From: Bdellovibrio bacteriovorus
Lineage (GTDB): Bacteria; Bdellovibrionota; Bdellovibrionia; Bdellovibrionales; Bdellovibrionaceae
Assembly (NCBI RefSeq): GCF_001592755.1
Contig: NZ_LUKF01000006.1
Span: 1-64,000 of the forward strand
Length of the DNA stretch: 64,000 nt
Reading direction: 5' to 3'
Program-made: the position numbers and the translations under genes
In this document: positions 52,077 to 60,685 of the stretch, in pieces
How positions within the stretch are numbered: position 1 is the stretch's first letter
Layout of the letters: the number at the start of each line of letters is the position of its first letter
Notes under the pieces: model-generated
What the model saw: only the letters and a program-made list of their open reading frames with translations
The model's database searches: none
Told to the model about the DNA's origin: nothing

Positions 52077-53210
52077 GTGAGGCTATTCTTATTTTCATTC
52101 TTTTTCGTATTTCTAATGATCGGCGCTGCGAACGCACAGCATGCTTGTATTAATGATAAAGGTGGCCTTAAGGGCGTCCAGAGTCAGTCTATCAATAAGT
52201 CTTTTGAAAACTCTCGAGATGCGCTCACGCTGGATTATCAGCTTAGCACCAATGGCATTCCTCGGGCACCTGGATACTGTGCTCGCTGTGCCACCGCAAA
52301 ACCTCAGCAAGTCCAAGCTTTAACCGATCAACTTCAACAGGTGGTCGCAGAAGCAACGAAGACAAAGAAAATCAAACGCTCTTGCATTGAGGCTTCTTTA
52401 CAGCGCGAAGTTGGAAACACCGGCTACACTTGCACTGGCGGCACCAAGAAGGCCTTCGATAATGCCGGCGCTTCCGCTCCTTGCTTAAACCAGAATGTGG
52501 TTAACTTTATTCAATTTGCACTGAATAAAGCCATCAACTGCATGTCGACCGGAAGAGATCCTATCGACAGTCGTTTCATTCTTAAAAAAATCAACAATGA
52601 AACCGCTTTCAATTTTTTCTTAGCTTATAACGGGGGCGTCGGAATCGGACAATTGACTTCAAATCCCGTGAAAGAAATCGCGGGCTGGAAAGAAGGAAAA
52701 ACCCTACATGAAGGAAACGCCAAACACGTTCTCGAAGGTGTCTTGAACAGCCCGAATCCAGCGTGCACTCCCTTTGCTGAGCTGCTAAAAAATGAAGATG
52801 AAAAAGCCCCGCCCCTTCCCGGTTCACCGAAGAACTATTGCAAATGGGTCAGTCCGGGCGAAGGCATTGGTCGAAATTTAATTTATGCGCTAGGATACTA
52901 TGTGTACATGCGTGACGATGTGATTCGTCCGGCTATTGAAAAACGCGCTCCAAATATGGCAAAGAACAACGACCTAGTGAACTACTTCACATTGGTGGCA
53001 TACGGCCCGGGCGGTCCAGCCCAATCACTAGCGATGATTAAAAACTTCCGCTTATCTAACAAATCCAACCCTGCGGATATCCGAACGAAAATTCTGAAAA
53101 ACAGCGGCTACGTCAACCAAACAGAGCAGAAGATGTTAGAGCTTTTAGGACACTTAAAAGAGGAACCATATTCTGCTGACGACAAGAAAGGAAACACATG
53201 TATCGAGTAA
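52077..53210 (+). CDS. Secreted lytic-transglycosylase-like protein
   Basis: A 377-residue exported protein (GTG start, signal peptide ending ANA-QHA). Residues 101-330 contain the SLT-like elements in order: INNETAFN with candidate catalytic E175, GGVGIGQLTSNPVKEI (like the GxxGLMQ segment), and LVAYGPGGPAQSLAMI (like the AYNAGPG segment). Multiple cysteines suggest a disulfide-stabilised periplasmic enzyme. Peptidoglycan cleavage is inferred from these motifs. It overlaps the following small secreted protein by 13 bases, so they may work together. Confidence 0.7.
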   Translation: MRLFLFSFFFVFLMIGAANAQHACINDKGGLKGVQSQSINKSFENSRDALTLDYQLSTNGIPRAPGYCARCATAKPQQVQALTDQLQQVVAEATKTKKIKRSCIEASLQREVGNTGYTCTGGTKKAFDNAGASAPCLNQNVVNFIQFALNKAINCMSTGRDPIDSRFILKKINNETAFNFFLAYNGGVGIGQLTSNPVKEIAGWKEGKTLHEGNAKHVLEGVLNSPNPACTPFAELLKNEDEKAPPLPGSPKNYCKWVSPGEGIGRNLIYALGYYVYMRDDVIRPAIEKRAPNMAKNNDLVNYFTLVAYGPGGPAQSLAMIKNFRLSNKSNPADIRTKILKNSGYVNQTEQKMLELLGHLKEEPYSADDKKGNTCIE

Positions 53211-53617
53211 TCCTTCTTGTCTGCCTTCTGTACAGTCCGACTTTTGCTAAAAACAAAAGTGTTCAGGATTTTTACAGTGAGTCTCAAGCACTGCTTAAAA
53301 AGGCCGAATCAGCGAAAACACTTTCTGAAAAACAGAGTTATCTAAAGACCTTAGAAAAATCCCTGAAAGCTTCTTTGCAGGAATACGAAAAAGAAACCCC
53401 CGAGGAAGCTAAAGGCGAAGAAAAAGAAGTGTCGTTATTTGAAAGCACGCTTGAGCCCGTCTTTGAATTAAAAGACAAAAAATCATTAGCACCTAAAGAC
53501 TGCGACTCAAAAAAGCAGTTCATCATCACCGGCGACAGCATGGGACGCCCTGAAGAAGCGCCACGAACAAAAACAGCGCAAGAAGCCTTGCGCTGGATGG
53601 ATGTTCTTTGCAAATAA
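53198..53617 (+). CDS. Small secreted helical protein
   Basis: A 139-residue protein with signal peptide MYRVILLVCLLYSPTFA. The mature region up to residue 80 is strongly helical and charged (coiled-coil-like SESQALLKKAESAKTLSEKQ). The C-terminal part has a DCDSKKQFIITGDSMG segment and ends in Cys-Lys. It overlaps the transglycosylase-like gene by 13 bases. No family is recognised. Confidence 0.75.
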   Translation: MYRVILLVCLLYSPTFAKNKSVQDFYSESQALLKKAESAKTLSEKQSYLKTLEKSLKASLQEYEKETPEEAKGEEKEVSLFESTLEPVFELKDKKSLAPKDCDSKKQFIITGDSMGRPEEAPRTKTAQEALRWMDVLCK

Positions 53618-53625
53618 TTTAAATA

Positions 53626-54096
53626 TCAGCCGGGCTTCTGTTTAAGACGATGTTCACGACGGGTTTTCGCCTCCACAAAGCGGCGACGATCGTCATCTGT
53701 CTCTAAAGTTAAAACGGGAACTTCTGTGGGCTTCCCATTAGAACCAAGGGCCACGAATGTACAATAAGCCGAAGCGGTATGAAATGTTTCGCCTGTCTTT
53801 GGATTTTCTGCATCGACACGAACGCCGACTTCCATAGAGGTTCTTGAAGTGTAATTCACACTCGCCTTCAGATTCACCACCCAGCCTTTATAGACGGGAG
53901 CTACGAAATCCAGACGATCAATACTCGCTGTTACAACTTCTTTATTAGAATGTCTTTGGGCTGCAATTGCGGCAGCGATGTCGATCCAGGACATGATCGT
54001 TCCACCAAAGATAGTCCCTAAAGAATTCGTATGAGAGGGTAAAACCAATTGAGTCATGATGACTTGAGATGCGGAAACAGGTTTGCCGTATTTCAA
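53626..54096 (-). CDS. Acyl-CoA thioesterase (YciA-type hotdog fold)
   Basis: The frame is open from 54123. A TTG at 54096 with GAAGGGGA seven bases upstream is the best start (156 residues); an ATG at 54057 is the alternative. The hotdog domain shows TQLVLPSHTNSLGTIFGGTI with the helix WIDIAAAIAAQRH, then ASIDRLDFVAPVYKGWVV and SAYCTFVALG. The family hydrolyses acyl-CoAs in the cytoplasm. Chain length preference cannot be read from the sequence. Its leader overlaps the terminator of the LuxR gene. Confidence 0.9.
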   Translation of the reverse strand: MKYGKPVSASQVIMTQLVLPSHTNSLGTIFGGTIMSWIDIAAAIAAQRHSNKEVVTASIDRLDFVAPVYKGWVVNLKASVNYTSRTSMEVGVRVDAENPKTGETFHTASAYCTFVALGSNGKPTEVPVLTLETDDDRRRFVEAKTRREHRLKQKPG

Positions 54097-54112
54097 AGTT
54101 GAGTCCCCTTCA

Positions 54113-54164
54113 GAAAAAAACAAAGCGCAGGATAGCTTAGACCAAAGTCACCGCCGCCTGCGCT
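54113..54164 (-). terminator. Terminator of the LuxR-type gene
   Basis: AGCGCAGG (54124-54131) and CCTGCGCT (54157-54164) form an 8-bp stem with a 25-base loop, followed on the minus strand by a T-rich run (54123-54113). The long loop makes this moderate. Confidence 0.55.
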
Positions 54165-54188
54165 CTTAGAAATCCTAATCAATTATGA

Positions 54189-54584
54189 TTAGATTCCACC
54201 CATACCGATGTCAGAATTACCACCACGGTTCAATCCGCCACCTGGAAGAGTTGTAGTACCACCCGCAACTGTCGCAGATCCTGCTGGGATCGTTTGAGTC
54301 GCGTTGTTATTGAATGCAGTCGCTGCAGCTGCACTTTGGTTGTTGTTTTCAGCGCGAACTTCGCTCTCAACAAAACCAAGGTGAGGTAAGCACCATACGA
54401 TCAACTGTGCACGAGACTTAACATTCATTTTTTTATAAATGTTTGTGAGGTGAAATTTTACTGTTTTTTCAGTAACAAAAAGCTGATTCGCAACTTCCTT
54501 GTTGGACAAGCCCTTTGAAACAAGTTCAGCAACTTCTGCCTCTCTGTTTGAAAGACCTTTTTGAATGAGGACATCTCTGAGCAT
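54189..54584 (-). CDS. Small LuxR-type HTH protein with Asn/Ala/Gly-rich tail
   Basis: A 131-residue protein. Residues 9-68 are a LuxR-type DNA-binding domain: LSNREAEVAELVSKGLSNKE, then LFVTEKTVKFHLTNIYKKMN with the recognition helix. There is no receiver domain. From residue 80 the sequence is low complexity (Asn/Ala then Gly-rich, ending GNSDIGMGGI), unusual for this family. A strong GGGAGGGAG ribosome site precedes the ATG. It is divergent from the CheY gene. Confidence 0.9.
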   Translation of the reverse strand: MLRDVLIQKGLSNREAEVAELVSKGLSNKEVANQLFVTEKTVKFHLTNIYKKMNVKSRAQLIVWCLPHLGFVESEVRAENNNQSAAAATAFNNNATQTIPAGSATVAGGTTTLPGGGLNRGGNSDIGMGGI

Positions 54585-54721
54585 CCTTGCTCCCTCCCGC
54601 TAAATTGTTTTTAAATCCGTCTAAACCTTGTACGCCACCCAGGACTCATGTCCAAAAAGTAGCACGACCACCTGTAATAAAGTCTGACAACAATTTTTAG
54701 AATTCGCAATAGGTTTGGACT

Positions 54722-54739
54722 CTAGTTTTAAAAAACTAG
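54722..54739. promoter_or_regulatory. AT-rich palindrome upstream of cheY
   Basis: CTAGTTTT-AA-AAAACTAG is an 8+2+8 palindrome about 50 bases before the CheY start and in the divergent intergenic region. It may be an operator for the adjacent LuxR-type protein or part of a promoter. Confidence 0.3.
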
Positions 54740-54788
54740 ACCGATATGTATGGTGATTTTACAGGGTTTCACCTTTTCAGGAGATATT

Positions 54789-55214
54789 ATGTTTCCCACA
54801 AATACGAAGTTTTTGGTCGTCGATGACTTCGCAACTATGCGAAAAATCATTAAAAAAGTGCTAAACGAGCTAGGTTACACAAACGTCGAGGAAGCTGACG
54901 ACGGTAAAACGGCCCTACCAATGATCCAGGCTGCAAATGATGCAGGCCAGCCTTACGGCTTCATTATTTCTGACTGGAATATGCCAGGAATGCAAGGTAT
55001 CGACCTTTTGAAGGCTTGCAAAGCAGACCCTCGCTTTAAGTCTACTCCTTTCATGCTTGTAACAGCAGAGTCTGAACAAAAACACATCCTGGAAGCGGCA
55101 AAAGCCGGCGTATCTGATTACGTTGTGAAGCCTTTCAATTCGGCGACGCTTAAAGGAAAAATGGAACGCGTTTGGGCGAAACACAATCCTACTTCACAAG
55201 CAAAAGCTTCTTAA
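54789..55214 (+). CDS. cheY: CheY-type response regulator
   Basis: The open frame begins at 54750, but ATG 54789 has AGGAG at the right distance and gives 141 residues (MFPTNTKFLVVDDFATMRK). Single receiver domain with the acidic pair in VVDDF, phospho-acceptor Asp in ISDWNMPGMQG, Thr in LVTAESEQ and Lys in VVKPFN. The close match to the CheY consensus supports a motility role. It is followed 15 bases later by cheX and then an HD protein gene. Confidence 0.95.
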   Translation: MFPTNTKFLVVDDFATMRKIIKKVLNELGYTNVEEADDGKTALPMIQAANDAGQPYGFIISDWNMPGMQGIDLLKACKADPRFKSTPFMLVTAESEQKHILEAAKAGVSDYVVKPFNSATLKGKMERVWAKHNPTSQAKAS

Positions 55215-55229
55215 GAGCTGGAGTTATAA

Positions 55230-55730
55230 ATGTCGGCTGCACCTAAAGTGGAAACACTGAATCCCCTTTTCGACAAACGTCTTATCAATGCGTTCGTCGA
55301 CGGGGTTATTAAAACTTTAAAAACAATGGCGCAAACAGATGCATCTCCAGGCAAGCCCTTCATCGAACCTCAGTTCGTTTTGAAAGGTGAAATTGCGGGC
55401 ATGGTGGGCATGGTCGCTCCTCCTCTTAAAGGAACTCTTCTGATCTCTTACGGTAAAGACAGCATCTTCCATATTTTGGAAAACATGCTGGGCGAAAAAC
55501 ACACGGCTATTAACGGCGAAGTGTCTGATGCTGTGGGCGAAATGACGAACATGATCTATGGATCTGCGAAAACGACGTTGAACCAATTGGGTTACAACTT
55601 CGAAATGGCAATTCCGACTGTGATCTCAGGCGACTTTAAAATCAGCCATGCTGATAAAGGTGCTACACTTGTTATTCCTTTTAATCTTACCAACGGCTCT
55701 ACATTCTACGTGGAGATAACGGTTCAATAA
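55230..55730 (+). CDS. cheX: CheX-type CheY-P phosphatase
   Basis: A 166-residue CheX/CheC-family domain. The active-site helix has the ExxN motif in GEMTNMIYG (after INGEVSDAV), the arrangement used by CheX to dephosphorylate CheY-P. N-terminal LINAFVDGVIKTLKTM and C-terminal LVIPFNL also fit. Only one ExxN is present, as in CheX. Located directly after cheY, sharing one base with the next gene (TAATG). Confidence 0.9.
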   Translation: MSAAPKVETLNPLFDKRLINAFVDGVIKTLKTMAQTDASPGKPFIEPQFVLKGEIAGMVGMVAPPLKGTLLISYGKDSIFHILENMLGEKHTAINGEVSDAVGEMTNMIYGSAKTTLNQLGYNFEMAIPTVISGDFKISHADKGATLVIPFNLTNGSTFYVEITVQ

Positions 55731-57109
55731 TGAAACCCACTTCAGGTCCTACTGTTGACGTTCTCATCGGGAGTCCCCGGGACTCCTTCTGGGAAACAGT
55801 CAAAGTGGTCCTGAAAGGTTACTACCCTTATCAGCTCAAGCACTTTCACAGTGTTGATGAAGCTCTAGAAAATACCTCTGACAACTTCACTCCGGTCTTA
55901 GCTCTTATCGACGGACAAGATGGCACTGCAAAAACCAATGAATGGGTGCAGTCCACGAAAATGAATTATCCCGACAGTCATGTGATCGTTCTGCACTCCT
56001 CAGCTGCGCCTCTTGATTTTAACGTCGTTAAAAAAAATGGTGCGGATGAAATCATGCATATCAACTTTGACCGAGAGTTTATTTCCGACGTGATCCTGCA
56101 GCTAGCTCCTATCGAGATGGAAGGCGATAATATTCCCATCACCTCGTTAATGCCGGTGGATCTGCGCGACATGGAAGCCCAGGTCAACATCAACTTCGAT
56201 GTTTACGTTCACCTCCCCGCCAATCACCGTTCCGTGTGCATGCGTAAAGCGGGGGACGTCGTCGATGATAGGCATCTTGAAAAATTCAAAGCCTTAAAAC
56301 AGCAGATGTACATCAAGAAGACGCAGATGAACGCCTTCTTTGAATATGCGCGCACAGTGATGAGCTTGCGCAATATTGCTTTACCCGTTTCAATGACGGA
56401 AAAGTTTCATCGTTCTAAAAAGTCCATCTATGAAATCATGGCGCAATTTCTAAACGGAGCGGCCACGGACTATTCAGAAGGCAAAATGATCCTAGAAAGA
56501 TGCCGCAATATCATCGCGGACTTTGAGCTTACTAAAGACATGGAAGCCTCAGCTATTTTCGATGAGATCTTCCGCTTCACTGGCAACACTCGCACACTTT
56601 ATCATGATTGCATTTGTCTTTCGGCTTACGCCGCCTACTTTGCACAACTTTTAGGTTGGAGCACAGAAAAGCGTGAGAACGCGGCGATCGCGGGGCTCTT
56701 ACACAATATCGGCCTTTCGCAAATGCCTCCTACCGCGGGAGACAAGACAATTAAAGAATTCTCTGCCGAAGAACTTCAAGCCTATAATTTTTATCCCGAA
56801 CGTTCGGTCAATATGGTGAAAGCCAAGAAGGTTCCCTTACCTCAAGAGATTGCTGATGCCATTGGACAACACCGCGAAAATAACGCCGGCACAGGATTCC
56901 CCAAGAAACTAAAAGCGGAAGACATTTCTGAGTTCGGTAAATTGATGGCTTTAGCGTATCGTTTCCATGAAATGACGGCTCTTCAAGACAACCGCCAAGC
57001 CACAGCCCCAGTTCAAGCCATCACTCTTCTTAAAGAGGGCGCTTTAAGCGGCAATGGGGAGTTGGATCTTTTAATGACCACCCAGGTTTTCAAAAAATTT
57101 AAAGCTTAA
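55730..57109 (+). CDS. Pseudo-receiver/HD-GYP-like protein with degenerate active site
   Basis: A 459-residue protein. Residues 5-125 resemble a receiver domain (LIGSPRDSFWETVKVVL with ALIDGQDG). The C-terminal half is an HD-GYP-like helical domain, but the HD pair is LLHNIG (His-Asn) and the GYP motif reads HRENNAGTGFP. Metal binding for c-di-GMP hydrolysis is therefore doubtful and a binding or scaffold role is likely. It overlaps cheX by one base and ends in a 39-base convergent overlap with the RDD gene. Confidence 0.85.
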   Translation: MKPTSGPTVDVLIGSPRDSFWETVKVVLKGYYPYQLKHFHSVDEALENTSDNFTPVLALIDGQDGTAKTNEWVQSTKMNYPDSHVIVLHSSAAPLDFNVVKKNGADEIMHINFDREFISDVILQLAPIEMEGDNIPITSLMPVDLRDMEAQVNINFDVYVHLPANHRSVCMRKAGDVVDDRHLEKFKALKQQMYIKKTQMNAFFEYARTVMSLRNIALPVSMTEKFHRSKKSIYEIMAQFLNGAATDYSEGKMILERCRNIIADFELTKDMEASAIFDEIFRFTGNTRTLYHDCICLSAYAAYFAQLLGWSTEKRENAAIAGLLHNIGLSQMPPTAGDKTIKEFSAEELQAYNFYPERSVNMVKAKKVPLPQEIADAIGQHRENNAGTGFPKKLKAEDISEFGKLMALAYRFHEMTALQDNRQATAPVQAITLLKEGALSGNGELDLLMTTQVFKKFKA

Positions 57110-57727
57110 AGACTCTTCAGGTTCTGGCATATATTCAGACATGTCATCCATATAGTCCGTAGCTACGATGTCGCGAAGGTCGACTTTTTTATTCTGCCAA
57201 TCCATCACTCTTAAGATAGCCGCTGAAGATACCAAACCCTCATAGACATAAAGAAAAATTAAAAGACTGCCTGTCACCCAGCGAACTTTGGCGCGACTGG
57301 CTCGGGGCTTGAATTGCACAACACGTGTTTCAGCAACCCAGTCTGCCAAATGGGTGCGATCGTATCTGAAAAAAGCCAATGCATAAACGGCCCAAGAAAA
57401 AAAGAACGTCAATCTTTCGGTCAACGGGCGCAAGATACACTGACGCCAATCCAGGGATTCTGTCGGGTGTGAAAACGGCACAACCTTTAATCCCATAAAC
57501 CATTTGCCCGGGGTCGCCTGCATCATCACTAAGAAAATGAATTCGTAAATGGCCGGGATCAAAAACATCAAACCTAAAGTGTAAAAAGAAACCGGCACTT
57601 GATCGTCGGTGAAAATCAAAAGAAAAAACGGCTTCAAAAAAGGAATATAAAATATCAAGCGAACGGCCTGATCAATTCCTTGAGCCATCAAACGACGAAA
57701 AGTACTAGGTACATATACGTTATCCAT
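57071..57727 (-). CDS. RDD-family membrane protein
   Basis: A 218-residue protein. It starts with the RDD-type RRLMAQGIDQAVRLIFY and has about four hydrophobic spans (about residues 22-40, 48-70, 103-120, 145-165). The loop ATPGKWFMGLKVV and DWRQCILRPLTERL are family traits. Function of RDD proteins is mostly unknown, though some affect ion balance. It overlaps the CCA-enzyme gene by 8 bases upstream and the HD gene convergently by 39. Confidence 0.85.
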   Translation of the reverse strand: MDNVYVPSTFRRLMAQGIDQAVRLIFYIPFLKPFFLLIFTDDQVPVSFYTLGLMFLIPAIYEFIFLVMMQATPGKWFMGLKVVPFSHPTESLDWRQCILRPLTERLTFFFSWAVYALAFFRYDRTHLADWVAETRVVQFKPRASRAKVRWVTGSLLIFLYVYEGLVSSAAILRVMDWQNKKVDLRDIVATDYMDDMSEYMPEPEESLSFKFFENLGGH

Positions 57728-58925
57728 GTTCTTCCTTTTGCAAGTAGCCCTGCAACCAAGCCAGAGCTTTTTCGCGCGAATCCAGACGGCGCTCTAATTG
57801 CAGATTGAAGGCCTCTGCTAAACACGCGCCAATACTTCTCCCAGAAAGTTTTCCTTTTAAGTCATCGCCGTTTAAATACGGCTTTGGCAGTTGAGCCCCC
57901 CAAGATTTCCAATCATCGAAGACGCTTTGAATGCGTGTAGATTCAAACCCTTCAGACAACAGAACCTGCAAGGCCCAAAGGTGCCCCGGTTCTGTCAGAG
58001 ATTGCAACTGCTCTCCCCTTCGTTTTTGTAAGTACAAGGCCGGATTCTGCCAGAGCTCCCAGGATTTAAGAATGCCTCGCTGTTCTTTCACGGAAAGACG
58101 TAAAAGAGCCATCGCTTGTTCTAAATCCTCGCGGGAGGCTTGGCGCATAAATAAAGAAAGAAATTGCCAGGTCTCTTGAGCTCCCTTGCTTTGCGCCCAC
58201 GAATTATCTTGAAGACGAAAGGGAAAAAGCTCTTTCAAAAGTCCCGTATCTTGCATCACTTTCAAACCCCTGGCGGCCGCCTTGGATTTTAAAAGCTTTC
58301 CCATCTCGTCACGCAGTCGTTCACCGCTGACGGTCTTAACAAGGTTTGCCATCTTCCCGATGGCGGCTTCGGTTGTCGCGTCCAAAGAAAAATCCAGTTG
58401 CGCGACAAAACGTGCGGCCCGCAGAAGTCGAAGATGATCTTCTTTGAATCGTCGTTCCGCGTCTCCGACAGTGCGGATCAACTTTATTTTGAGATCTTTT
58501 TCGCCCTCAACAAAATCAAGAACCTTTCGGGCTACGAGGTCATAAAAAAGAGCATTCACCGTAAAGTCCCGGCGTTTGGCATCTTCTTCAGGAGAAGAAA
58601 ACTCAACGTGGTCAGGACGGCGACCATCTTTGTAGTCCCCGTCGGTGCGAAACGTGGCGACTTCAATATCGGCGTCACCGACGATCACCCTCATCACGCC
58701 AAAGACTTTTCCAACATTCACCGTTTTTTCAAAAAGCGACTCGATTTGATCAGGAGTCGCATTTGTGGCCACATCCAAATCATTGGCCGGAATGCCTAAA
58801 AGAGCATCGCGCACGCATCCCCCGGCCAAAAAGGCTTTGTAGCCAGCCGCCTGCAATTTGTGGTAAATTGCATTCACCGAGGGCCAATGAGGATGAGTTT
58901 CCAAAAGATGCTGAACTTGCGACAT
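57720..58925 (-). CDS. CCA-adding tRNA nucleotidyltransferase / poly(A) polymerase family
   Basis: The frame is open from 59057, but ATG 58925 (MSQVQHLLETH) avoids overlap with queG and gives 401 residues. The class II nucleotidyltransferase head has FLAGGCVRDALLG, the DxD in ANDLDVAT, ATFRTDGDYKDGRRPDHVEF and KRRDFTVNALFYD, followed by the RNA-binding helical domain (IRTVGDAERRFKEDHLRLLR). It adds or repairs CCA at tRNA ends, or less likely is a PcnB. No HD domain is obvious in the tail. Confidence 0.9.
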   Translation of the reverse strand: MSQVQHLLETHPHWPSVNAIYHKLQAAGYKAFLAGGCVRDALLGIPANDLDVATNATPDQIESLFEKTVNVGKVFGVMRVIVGDADIEVATFRTDGDYKDGRRPDHVEFSSPEEDAKRRDFTVNALFYDLVARKVLDFVEGEKDLKIKLIRTVGDAERRFKEDHLRLLRAARFVAQLDFSLDATTEAAIGKMANLVKTVSGERLRDEMGKLLKSKAAARGLKVMQDTGLLKELFPFRLQDNSWAQSKGAQETWQFLSLFMRQASREDLEQAMALLRLSVKEQRGILKSWELWQNPALYLQKRRGEQLQSLTEPGHLWALQVLLSEGFESTRIQSVFDDWKSWGAQLPKPYLNGDDLKGKLSGRSIGACLAEAFNLQLERRLDSREKALAWLQGYLQKEEHG

Positions 58926-58971
58926 GGGAACAGTGTAATTTAAAGAAGGCCTTGAAAGAAAGAGTTTGTTC

Positions 58972-60024
58972 GTGACGCCACAGGAGATGACCTCTCTTAT
59001 TGATGAAACTTTGCAGGAATTGGGTTTTTCCCATTTCGGCTTCACGTCGTTAAGCAAACCTTTAAGTTTTGATTACTATAAAGAATGGCTCAAAGAAGGT
59101 CTTCATGGCGACATGAAGTATCTTGAAGAGCATGCCCCCATTAAGGAAGAGCCGCAAATCAAATGGCCCCGAGCTCGAAGTGCTTTGGTTTTTGCGATTC
59201 CGTACTATCCCCACCCTGAAAAGAAAGCTGATTTTCCGTTAAAACAAGCGCGCGTCAGCCTTTATGCCCAAGGCATGGATTATCACTTTTGGTTTAAAGC
59301 ACGTATGGCGGAACTTTGCAAAAAGCTGCAAGAAATCTTACCCGAAGAAGAGTTTTTACCTTTCACCGATAGCAGTCCGGTTTTAGAAAGAGATCTCGCC
59401 AAACGCGCCGGCCTGGGATGGGTGGGAAAAAACACCTGCCTTATTCATCCTAAAAAAGGCAGTTTGTTTTTTATCGGAGAAATTTACACTTCGCTGGATT
59501 TAAATACGACTTTTGAACCACTCCCTGATTTTTGTGGGACGTGCCGTCGCTGCATTGATGTTTGTCCGACCAATGCGCTTTTAGAACCCAAGAAAATGGA
59601 TGCTCGGAAATGCATCTCTTATCTGACGATTGAATCACGGCAGGTTCCCGCTCCGGAGCTGCGAGAAAAGATCGGTGACTGGTTTTTCGGATGCGATCTC
59701 TGTCAAACCGTGTGCCCTTGGAATCAAAAAGTTTTTAAGGGCCAGCTGAATATCGAAAAGAATCTTAGTCTAAACACTCAGCAAGCTGACGACTTAAGTG
59801 AAGACTTGCGCTATATACTTACGGCATCGGGAAAAAAACTGACAAAGGACTTCCTGGGAACACCGCTTGCGCGGGCCGGATCTTTCGGATTAAAGCGCAA
59901 TGCTTTAATAGTCGTGGCGAATCGAAAAATAGTGAGCTTAAAAAATGAAGTGAGTGAGCTTTTGTCCCACGAGAAGCTGGGGGAACTTGCCGCTTGGACC
60001 CTGGCTATTTTAAACACCGATTGA
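58972..60024 (+). CDS. queG: Epoxyqueuosine reductase QueG
   Basis: About 350 residues. The frame is open from a TTG at 58966; GTG 58972 is chosen and ATG 58987 is possible. Family elements are EWLKEGLHGDMKYLEEH, SALVFAIPYYP, the cobalamin-domain segment DSSPVLERDLAKRAGLGWVG, and two 4Fe-4S clusters from CGTCRRCIDVCPTNAL and CDLCQTVCPWN. QueG reduces epoxyqueuosine to queuosine in tRNA, the last step of the pathway in which the QueD-like enzyme of this window acts early. Confidence 0.95.
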   Translation: MTPQEMTSLIDETLQELGFSHFGFTSLSKPLSFDYYKEWLKEGLHGDMKYLEEHAPIKEEPQIKWPRARSALVFAIPYYPHPEKKADFPLKQARVSLYAQGMDYHFWFKARMAELCKKLQEILPEEEFLPFTDSSPVLERDLAKRAGLGWVGKNTCLIHPKKGSLFFIGEIYTSLDLNTTFEPLPDFCGTCRRCIDVCPTNALLEPKKMDARKCISYLTIESRQVPAPELREKIGDWFFGCDLCQTVCPWNQKVFKGQLNIEKNLSLNTQQADDLSEDLRYILTASGKKLTKDFLGTPLARAGSFGLKRNALIVVANRKIVSLKNEVSELLSHEKLGELAAWTLAILNTD

Positions 60025-60685
60025 AGTCATCACGATCTTGTTTTTTTGCAAACACAATTCCCATTTTTGTAGAATTCAAAATGCAGGAAAAATTGTATTT
60101 CTTGGCGTCTCCAAATCCCAACCGCTGGCTGTGATAGATAAGAATATTTCTTTCTGTCAGCATGACGTCGACTCTTTTATTTACCAAAAGTTTCAGGCGT
60201 TTTTCTACGCCTTGCATTTCCTGATAGTCCGCCACTTTTCTAATTTCATCCAATTGGGACTTATCTAGAATGTATTGCGCATTTTTGAACGACACCACTC
60301 GGCGTCCCTTCAAATGCTCCATTTTTTCGATATGGATATTGTTTTCAGCCAAAGTCACCAGACAGTTTTCCGGTTGAAAAAAGCGTTCGCTTTCAAAAAA
60401 ACCCGGAAGAGCCGCTGCTGGAATTAAGCCCCCAGCATCGAGAGCCCCGCTCCTTAAACGCTCAATAGTGCGAGCCGAAGGCATGGCCCGGTATTTTGCA
60501 TCCCACTGACATTTTTTAAAAGCATGCTCCATGGTCTCAAAAGCGACACCACGTCCTTTGCCTTCTTCAAATATCACGTAAGGTTCTTGATTTTCGGGAA
60601 AGCCGACGGTGATGTTTCGTGCCAGTCCTTGCAGAGGAAGTGATAAACCCCATACAAGAAGGACTAGCGCTAACTTCGTCATCAC
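60005..60685 (-). CDS. Periplasmic solute-binding-like protein
   Basis: A 226-residue exported protein (signal peptide to LQGLA-RNI). The type II binding-protein (SBP family 3) pattern is visible: TVGFPENQEPYVIFEEGKGR, GVAFETMEHAF, LRSGALDAGG, then MEHLKGRRVVSFKNAQYIL and LVNKRVDVMLTER. It could bind an amino acid or act as a sensor; there is no transporter nearby. It overlaps the CheZ-tail gene by ATGA and queG convergently by 20 bases. Confidence 0.8.
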   Translation of the reverse strand: MMTKLALVLLVWGLSLPLQGLARNITVGFPENQEPYVIFEEGKGRGVAFETMEHAFKKCQWDAKYRAMPSARTIERLRSGALDAGGLIPAAALPGFFESERFFQPENCLVTLAENNIHIEKMEHLKGRRVVSFKNAQYILDKSQLDEIRKVADYQEMQGVEKRLKLLVNKRVDVMLTERNILIYHSQRLGFGDAKKYNFSCILNSTKMGIVFAKKQDRDDFNRCLK

